A stretch of 64,000 bases of DNA, taken from positions 6,679,916 to 6,743,915 of the forward strand of contig NC_049987.1 of assembly GCF_000003815.2 (NCBI RefSeq). The letters are read 5' to 3'. Position 1 is the first letter of the stretch. Each line of letters opens with the position of its first letter. The DNA is from Branchiostoma floridae (taxonomy: Eukaryota; Chordata; Leptocardii; Amphioxiformes; Branchiostomatidae). Under the pieces are notes generated by a model. It was not told the origin of the DNA, did no database searches, and was given only the letters and a program-made list of their open reading frames with translations. The position numbers and the translations under genes are program-made. Below, in pieces: positions 55,831-64,000 of the stretch.

Positions 55831-57025
55831 AATCTCAAAGCAGATGATGCGATGCTAATTCTTTACATTTCCCTTGCTTCCTTTTTCCTACAAACCACCT
55901 TCAATATTGTCAACAGTAGATAAATTTTCACGTGTCGACCTGTAAATGTTCGAAACGTGTTTATAATAGTTTTATTACGCCTTTTTAATGAATATTTGTT
56001 TGTGAGGCCCTCCGTCATCCCTCCCCGTAAGGCGATGTTTTCTTGCCAATATGCCAAATGGCGCCTGTAGCATGAAATGGGATTTCGCGCGGGACCGAAA
56101 TGCCTCGTCAGATTTTACTGCTGCCCGAATATGGCTGATTTCAAACAGCCGTCTTGCCATGTATGGGTCATAAACAGTTCTCTGCCGTATATGGTGAACG
56201 GGTCATAAACATATCTCCAAACCGGGAAAGGTAAAGGCATTCTGGATGAGTGCGGATCAGTTTTCATCGCTACATTTACGGATTTCTCGCCCGATCAGAG
56301 CCGGGATCCTTCCTGATCCCTCGGGATCACCCTCTATGGTCGGATCACGAATCGATCACCCTGAAATTATCCTGTGAATTTTCAGAATCCCCCGTTGATT
56401 GCAGGAGCGGGGAATTGGCGTCGTTAAATGACGGACAAACGAACGCGAACCCAAACACTACTGCTGGCAAGACTCGCTTCATCCATAGTGCCGTAAAAGA
56501 TTAATGCGGTTTGTGGCGGTTTAAAACCATTTTATTGCTAAGCAATGAATGGAATGGCTGCGTGTCTACTTGATACATTCTACTACATTAGCAATGGCCT
56601 GAAAATCATTTCTAAACTCAGATTTTATGCGATGTGAAAAACAGACTAAGGATCAACATCAATTTCAACAGCAATAAGAAGGTGCTCTTGCAAGGATTGA
56701 AAATTCGTAAATTGGATAGATAATATAACGTTAATTGTCATTTTCTTCATGAGCGTGGATTAAGTGATGTGTGAATAATGAATGTATCAAAATTCATCGC
56801 AGCACTGGGACTCTGTGGGCAGTTAACGAAATATTCTTTTTCCGCGAAATAAATGTACCGCATAATGAATTTGATATTAGATTAGCAATGGAATTGTCAT
56901 CAAGATTCCGAAAAAATCAGTCCGACCGAATTGAATATGCATGGATCATATCGATATTATGATTTCGGTAACAGAGATAGTCATATCAAACGTGCCACAC
57001 AGAAACGGAGCACACAGGCATCAAA
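55831..57025. other. intergenic
   Basis: Contains a half-match to the TAATCTCC MITE tip (55833) but no complete element or gene. Confidence 0.4.
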
Positions 57026-57164
57026 TGAAGCATCCAAACATATCTCTCGGCGGCAAGGCAGTATAGCAAGGGCCAACCAGTATCCAACTCCGGTGGCCTG
57101 TTGGATACTGGTTGGCCCATTGGATACTAGTACTGCCTTGCCTCAGATAGATCTGTTTGGAGAT
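57026..57164. mobile_element. probable MITE with a strong central hairpin
   Basis: The right tip GATCTGTTTGGAGATTA belongs to the TAATCTCC family; the left tip is eroded. The centre folds: GGGCCAACCAGTATCCAAC pairs with TTGGATACTGGTTGGCCC across a 12-nt loop. Confidence 0.6.
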
Positions 57165-60100
57165 TAAAACATGGCAAAACGGGATAAAAACGGAAGTACA
57201 ATGTTACAAAGGTACAAAGGTAGATCTAGGATACGTCAAGTTATTTCATTGTTTCTCGGATTTTTCAGAGCAAAGAGCTGGCACAAGGACCGAAGATGGA
57301 TGGGAGAACAACTTGGATTCAAACATATTCACTCAAAAGATACTGGCTGCAGTACTAAAACAAGCAGCCAGAGGGCCACAAATCTTACCAATCCACACTA
57401 CTAGTACTAGAGTTATATCTTGCTCACACACACTGTCGCTCTCACTCTTGCCAAAAGCATGACATTTTGGCGAAGGTAATCAGCTTCGTGTTGTTTCGTG
57501 ATTTGAATGGTTTGGAGGCGTGCAGGCCACAGCTGTGGTTTGTAGGAAGAATGAATAATTGTGACACCGGGGTCGGGCGCCATTTTTCACACAATCTCAG
57601 GGCGATCTTTTCCCATGGAACCAACAAAGATTGATACCATACTTTTCCGTGATATATCACATGGAGATTTGTTTTGCAGTGACGTCATTTTTCATGTTGA
57701 TGACGAATCAATACATTAGGTTTGAGAAAATTCATCCATCAAAAAACGCTGACGACGACGTATGATGGGGGCGGTGCGGGGCAGAAAATAATGGTCTATT
57801 CAGTTTTATCTACAAGTAATCAGACATCGGATGAATCGTTTTGCCAGCCATAATCTTCAAGGAAGTGTAAGATCCGACTTATTCTTTGTTTCGCACCTGT
57901 TCCTGCTACATTTAGTACTGTTGCAAAAACAGGTAGGTGTAAAACACCGAGACAAGTCCTTACATTTGCTTGGAACGCACAGCACAAACAACTGTACAAA
58001 GACCAGCGATATACAAAATATGTTTCAGAATTGAGATAATCACAGTGTATTAACCATAAAGTGTTGGAAAAGCATGACTGAAGTAATTTTCTGTGCAGCA
58101 TATGCACTTCTATGGAGGTAGTTAAAGCCTGTGTAATCATACTGGGACCAACGACATACTAGTAAATCCTTCCCCCAAGAACCGAAGCGTATGGAAAGCT
58201 ATAAACATTTTAAAGGGAATCGGCGGCAGCTTTGCGCTAAGCCGACAAAACAACATCGTAGCTGCCAAGTCGTGATGTGGAAACCGTAACTGGAATCCGG
58301 ACAGTTGGAATGATGGATCATCCAGAACCACAACTTCTCTGTAACAGGAAAACTGGCAATTTATCATCATGCATGTTTCCGGTCTACACCTGCGTGTGCG
58401 TCAGAGCCAGTTAGAAGATAGAGGTAGCGGTCCAGTCATTTCTAAGCAGATGTCGGGGAGGCTAGCTGCCTTTTGTGTCAAGCAGGTGGCACAATTGGGA
58501 AAACGTCGCGATTTGGCCTCCCTCAACATCTTCTTGGAGATAACGGTCCATTCTCCACTTCACCAATGTTTAACGGGGGCCGCGAACACTACTAATGGAT
58601 GCGTCAAATTCTCTCAAACTCTCAAAAGTGATTGAAAAGATTAAAGTAGTGGTCCATTCACCTTACTGTGCGTGGCAAACTTTCACTCCAAACGGACCCC
58701 CATATGGTCATGTCATGGAAAATGCTGGCCTCGCTCGCGACGTATTTTCGTAGTTTTCGTCATCACAAAAAAATTCACAATGTCAGGAATAAGCGAGAAG
58801 TCGGAGTACAGCTTGATGATACCATTGCAAGTCTAAGTCCTCAGGTTCAATCCTAAGTGACGACGGTCAAACTCATGATTTCAAAAGTAGCCTTCACAGT
58901 TTTATCGTAGTTAGGATTCCCTAACTTTTTTGAGAAGTTTGCAGCCTAGGTAGTTTGTTTGAATCGTGCGGGTGTCCCACAGGAGGTTGTCCTGCGGCGT
59001 CTTGAGCTTCTTCAAGACGACAGCTCACTCCTGTCGGTCTCATTACACCCACACAATCCTCCACACGCCGGCTTCCCGCGGGCTCTGCAGGTTGTTATTC
59101 CAGCTTGTAGTAATTACCGGGATTCTCTGTTACGATGTCTTCTCCCTGTGGACTCTGTTAGCGGGATTTAGAGCATAGACAGCTCGACTTTGACGCACAG
59201 CTCTGAATGCTCGCTATAAATCGGAGAGAGAAAAGACAATGAAACTCAACTGGACGATTATCTGATACATGAAGTGCATAACGCGCTCTCATTCTCCCCC
59301 TTCTCTCTCTCTCCCCCTCTCTCCCTCTCTTTCTCCCATGGCAGTGAACGCTACACCAGGATTGTCAGCTTTATCTCGGTACATAACACTTAAACTAGTA
59401 CTTCCGACCGTCAAGGTGGAAATCCTAAAACTCAACATCAGGATCATCTGATCACAATCTCGCGGCAGATGGTAATGCAAGTTGGCAACAAACCGCGCAA
59501 ATAGCCGTAAAATGCGCCGTGGAATTTCCACCCGGCGCCAAGAGGCAACAGTTTCCAGAGCCAATCCTCGGCCTGGAGAAACCATCAGACAAACTGTTTT
59601 GCTTTGCGTGGACATAAAAACATCTGTAGCAGCTAGCTAGTTTTTGCGTATTACTGAGTACTAGTACTAAAGTATCCTCTCGCACGTCTTCTTCAAGCTG
59701 CTTCTTCAAGGGGGACCCCAAGATAGGATCTCGGCCGTCATGTTGTGGCTTTTATCGCTGTTAAATCGTTCCTTTGTTGACGAGTAATATTCACATGCGG
59801 TATCTTAATTGAGGAGCGTCCGTAGGGACGGTTGCCAGTGGTTGTCCTTTATAGCGGTGATTGAGAGCGACACCCACCCCTAACGCTGTCATTCCGCACC
59901 TAATAGTGGCGACTACACAGGAGTATTCCAGAGGGGCGGCGACTGGTTTAAAATTCAGCGGCGAGTGGGAGGGCTTCTGGCGGGTGATTTTCGGGAGAGG
60001 TGACATATTTTTATTTCGGTACTGTGCTGCAGTTTGTATCTGATTCAGTATTCTGCCCCTGCCGTGCAATTTCACAGCTGAACTGGGAAAGCGTTTGGCC

Positions 60101-60374
60101 ACCTGTTCACGAAGGAGTCACAGTCTGTGCGATTACTTCAGACGCAAGGTTGGGCTCCTAGGCATGTGGAGATGTGGGGAGAAAGGTTAGCATGAAGGCA
60201 AGGCGTGTCGACGGCTCTCCTGTGTCTACCTGGCGTACCTGCACGTGCACGTACACTACCATTACACCTGAGCAGAGGGGCGTGGCCGTGCGTGTTTACG
60301 TCACGTGCCCAGGGGTGCGCGCGGCGTGTCCCGGGAACGAGACCAGCTCGCCTAACGGGATCGAACAGGGGAAA
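57165..60374. other. intergenic and upstream region of the DUF4139 gene
   Basis: No gene recognised. A CT-rich microsatellite lies at 59291-59338. TTACGTCACGTG (60296-60307), a CRE/E-box composite, lies about 70 bp before the next ATG in CpG-richer sequence and may be a promoter element. Confidence 0.45.
58023..58150 (+). repeat. dispersed repeat, copy 1
   Basis: TTTCAGAATTGAGATAATCA through ATCATACTGGGACCAA. It matches 63160-63292 at about 90%. No terminal structure was recognised, so its class is unknown. Confidence 0.7.
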
Positions 60375-60613
60375 ATGGCGGACACTGCGAACGCCACTCT
60401 GGCTACCCTGGACGGGGAGCTGTCCAAAATCGACGCCAGGCCGGCCTCCGTGCAGGTGAAGCACTATGATATCACGGCTATGAACGTGGAGCACGTCACG
60501 GTGTACCTGGATCGCGCAGAGGTGCGGCGTTCCGTTCTTGTCAACGTGAAGAAGGGCGAGAACGAGGTCCTGTTCAAAAAGTTGTCGCAGAACATCGACA
60601 AAGACTCGATCAG
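60375..60613 (+). CDS. first exon of an F37C4.5-like (DUF4140/DUF4139) gene, partial
   Basis: 79 codons plus two bases, continuing beyond the window. Residues 41-79 (VTVYLDRAEVRRSVLVNVKK, then GENEVLFKKLSQNIDKDSIR) are typical of the DUF4140 N-terminal domain that precedes DUF4139 in F37C4.5-like proteins of invertebrates, fungi and bacteria. The molecular function of the family is unknown. The ATG at 60375 (AAAATGGCGG) is chosen for its context, although the frame is open further upstream. Donor TCAG then GTAGGTG. Confidence 0.85.
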
Positions 60614-62225
60614 GTAGGTGCCGGGCGCTTTCTTCACACTGTTAGCTCATGTTTCTTCGCACAATGTGTTGAGAAGGCTGTGTTAGATGAATTTCACGCC
60701 AGAAATCCCGCTGACAAGGTGCGACGGACGTGGCGTCACGTACCAAACGTAACGGCGACGCTTGAAGTAACGGTTTACGTCAGGTCGGGCCCCAGAGCGG
60801 CGTCATACGACGATTTTCGGCGCGCGGGGCTCAGAAACTCCTGCCGCTTTCCGCAACTTTCCGCAGGATTTCTACCAAAAACAGACCCCCAGATTTCACA
60901 CGGGTCCCGTTGCTGGCTGGACCTGCAGAAATCCAATATCTGGCGAAGAAATGCAAAATTTATGGAGTTTTTTTTTTACGGCTGGCTGAATAGAATACGA
61001 CCGCCTGGTGACATTTGTAAGTTGGCCTTTTTCCAGCCACTTTCACGAGCAGAAAACACAGGTCCTCTCTATCCCTCCCGGAGTCAGGAATCTACCGCTA
61101 TAAACAAAGTCGTTTCCTCACAGGCGGTCGATTATGCTTGCTCACGCTGGTACCTCGTAACTCATACTGTCAAATTAGTCGATATGATGCCCATTTTCTG
61201 GTGTAATTTGAAGTCCGAGGTTGAGCTTGCAGAGCGGCGGCGCTCTGTCCTCACTTTCTCCTGCAGACCACAGGCAGCTACCGGCCACACGTTGTCAAGG
61301 ACTCGCTAATTTGCTTAAGCCGCTAATTGATAAACAATGTAGAGGAGATCTGGAATTGTCCCGCCTTCTTTACTCACGCCTTATCTCAAACAGAAGGAGG
61401 TAGTCTGGGACCGGTGGGTGGGGAGAAAGGCTATTGTTTGTTTTCTTTATCAGTTGGCACGCTGCTTTCAAAACGTCAAACAATAGCGGAACGTTTTCTT
61501 CTGCTCCGGCCAGCTGGATTTCTCATAGGATGGCCACCAAATGGCTCATTTCTGTAGAAATTACTAGAATAGGTTTCTGAACATGGGAGAATCTAACCCA
61601 GAGTTAGTGTTGGATAGAAAGAGAGTTTGATTTCATTGTGCAATCTATCTGAAACGTAGCCAGCTAATCAGCTTTATTGCTTCATTTGCTACATGGAGAG
61701 AGAAAGCTAAATTACAACTGCTGCGCTATTTTATATCCGACATCAGGAAATTGAAAACAAAACACAGGCCCATAAAATTCCCAGGCATTACATCTGCTTT
61801 CCTTTTCATTTTCCATATCGCCAAGTTTGTGCGTGCGGAGACTGTGAAATGAGGTGCCGCGGTGCAGGGGTGATCTGATTGATGCTATCGCGCCGCAATA
61901 TTCCCCGCTCCAGATGAGTTCGGGATGACAAAATATGAAAAAATGACCCAATTTCACGCTCTTCTCTCTAGCAACAGAAGTGCGTGTAACTTCAGATTCT
62001 AAACATTTCAACACTGATTATTCGAAGCGTAGTTAAAAGACCCACACTTAGGTTCTCTGCTGAATTTCTCTCCGTGTGTCTTTAATTTTTACAATCCAAA
62101 TCAAATCAAACGACGCACGTATACTCTGGTGGGCAGTATTGGTGCGGAGATAAATTATGGATCAAGTCTATTATCGGTTGGAAACAGCCTCACCCTGCTG
62201 AGAATCATGCAAATTGGTGGTAACG

Positions 62226-62591
62226 ATAAGGTGCCACAACAATAGGCACCAGGGCTGGAAATTCACACTTTTGTGCATCCGAAATTGGAGCTGCATGCCC
62301 AATTTTTGACTGTGCACCAGTGCACCTAGATATTGTATATGGTCAGGCACTAGAGTACACTAGTATACAGCATATTCTTGACATTTCAAGTGTCAGAAAA
62401 TAATGACACTGTTGTTGTTTTACTTGTTTAGATTTTGAAACTAGCTTTAGCATTTCAGATTCAAGTTCTGAAGAGAGGCAAAAAAATACTAGAGTTGTTG
62501 ACATTCTACTTTTTGTTGTACACCAAAATGTTTTCTTCTCCTGAATTTTATTTTGAGCCCTGCGATAAGATGGCACCACAATAGGCACAGT
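62226..62591. mobile_element. CAGGG-tipped element (GTGCACC subtype) between ~25-bp direct repeats
   Basis: The element is 62250-62562: it starts CAGGGCTGGAAATTCAC and ends TTTTGAGCCCTG. The interior resembles the element at 23380 (ACTAGTATA..ATATTCTTGACAT). CGATAAG plus ACAATAGGCAC motifs precede and follow it (62224-62249 and 62563-62588), longer than a usual target duplication. Confidence 0.65.
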
Positions 62592-63159
62592 GTGGAACAG
62601 GCTGAAGTGATAATACAAATGTATGGGCAGTAGAGGGGGAGGAACTACTACTGACTTTCACACATGGGAAAATATGCTGTGCATAGTCCAGTTGGGAACT
62701 CCTGGGTGAAAAATGCAGTGGCCCTGGGCTCTGATGATGGTGTAAAATATAGATAATGTTGAGTATAGTTTATTTACATTTGCTGTCCGTAATCTGTGTA
62801 AGATAAAGATAATGTACTTAAAGTTTAGTTTGTTTAAACTTGCTGTCCACAATCTGAAGGAAGGAGAGAGTGCTCCATTTTGAGTTACAAAACCTGGTAG
62901 CATTTGGTAAGAGAGGAAAGCTTACCGTTAATTGTATTAGTACTATAACTACTATAACATACAGCCTTATATTATAACTACATCATCTATTTTCTGCTAT
63001 TAACCTTACCCCTGCTACTTTACTGTGTAGCCACCACAAATTACCTATGTTTGTAACCTTAGCTGAAGGGGGTTAATCCAAAGCAAACAATTTAAAGGAA
63101 TTTGTCTATCTATTAAGAACTGAAAAGACCTTTAATTCTTACGTCAGTCAGAAAATGTG

Positions 63160-63292
63160 TTTCAGAATTGGGATAATGATAGTGTATTAACCATATAGTG
63201 TTTGAGAAGCATGACTGAAGTAATTTTCTGTGCAGCATATGCACTTCTATGGGGGTAGTTAAAGCCTGTCATGTGTAATCATCCTGGGACCA
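63160..63292 (+). repeat. dispersed repeat, copy 2
   Basis: Direct-oriented copy of 58023-58150, with CATGACTGAAGTAATTTTCT and GCACTTCTATGGGGGTAG shared. Confidence 0.7.
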
Positions 63293-64000
63293 AATTACCC
63301 TTACCAAACAGTGCCCAGAACACTGAAGTGGCAGGACCTTACCATGATGGGAGGAATATTGGAGAGAAAATGCGTCACCGCCCAACCTCTCGCATGCCGA
63401 CACTTTTAGGGAAGCGGTTGACTTGATGACCTCGTACATTAACAATGCCTCATCAGCAGCACAGTAATGGCAACATGCTCCAAGCACTGAAGGAATGTGA
63501 AGTGATAGAATAATTTGCTTTTCCATTCCAGGGATAGTTTCCAATATGGCAAAGACTGGGCTTTTATGGATAGATCTATCATGGGTATATTTCTAAATAA
63601 TGTTTTGTAGAGAAAACTTTTAGCTGAGAGTGTTGTAAGTGTATTTTCAGCAATTATTTGACAAGATCATTCCCAACTTCAAACCACTTATAGAATTATG
63701 TGTCTAATCTAGTATACATGTAAATATGTGATGTAAACAATTATTAAGCACTCGAATACCTGCTCCATGGTTAAAATAAATAGCTGCATTTTGCTGTATC
63801 TTGTTTTGGTTGCATATCAAATCAGATATCCTATGACAAGATAAATGGTGATATATTGGTTTTGAATATAAATTGATCTGTAATTTGTAGATAAATTGTA
63901 ATTAATGTTCTGCTTGCAGCCATTTTGCTGCGGTAAATCCCAAACTAAGAAGAGCTTTGATTGATTTTATGGAAAAAAGTAGGCAATTGAACAGGTCTGT

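Larger units (their letters stand above)
60614..64000 (+). other. first intron of the DUF4139 gene
   Basis: No further exon recognised. A 209-codon frame (60680-61309) lies in CpG-richer sequence but has no family features. Repeats at 62250 and 63160 are listed separately. Confidence 0.5.

Noticed and set aside
60680-61309. 209-codon open frame in the first intron of the DUF4139 gene
   Set aside because: No recognisable domain, mixed composition and no splice context. CpG-rich sequence with few stops explains it better than a gene.

Overview
This is a 64 kb animal nuclear window with intron-split genes, GT-AG introns and very dense short DNA transposons and SINEs. A lancelet (Branchiostoma) is the best guess. 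The reasons are deuterostome-like RCAN, ERM, RWDD1 and TRAPPC3 proteins, a DUF4139/F37C4.5-type gene that vertebrates lack, and many SINEs and MITEs in short introns. This is inference; no species marker is present.

Layout. (1) 2139-7160 (+): the C-terminal exons of an ezrin/radixin/moesin (ERM) gene, with its 3' UTR to about 9600. (2) 9600-17450: no gene; a fold-back Mutator-type element, a 5S rRNA-derived SINE and several MITEs. (3) 18397-27077 (+): a complete four-exon regulator of calcineurin (RCAN, calcipressin; 224 aa). (4) 31980-43674 (-): a complete seven-exon RWDD1 (231 aa). Its second intron holds two head-to-head copies of a non-autonomous LTR retrotransposon around a 100-N assembly gap. 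A 4 kb autonomous Mutator-like element (MULE) encoding a PHD-FLYWCH-MULE transposase is nested in the 3' LTR of one copy. (5) 44113-50394 (+): a complete five-exon TRAPPC3 (Bet3; 180 aa), head-to-head with RWDD1 across 438 bp. (6) 50400-60370: no gene recognised; a minisatellite carrying X-box-like motifs, MITEs and decayed duplications. (7) 60375-60613 (+): the first exon of a DUF4140/DUF4139 (F37C4.5-like) gene that runs off the window.

The host genes are unrelated housekeeping or signalling genes: cortex-actin linker, calcineurin feedback regulator, DRG2 partner and TRAPP core. They do not form a pathway. The most unusual property is local amplification of exon edges together with their splice sites. 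The 3' edge and donor of an ERM exon are repeated 8 times. The acceptor and start codon of RCAN exon 1 are repeated 9 times. Partial exon copies also lie next to ERM exon 3, RCAN exon 3 and RWDD1 exon 3.

The second notable feature is the LTR element. Its primer-binding site is complementary to the 3' end of tRNA-Gln, and its interior also carries a sense fragment matching the D-arm/anticodon-arm region of tRNA-Gln. Many transposon calls rest on perfect target-site duplications that can be read directly in the sequence.
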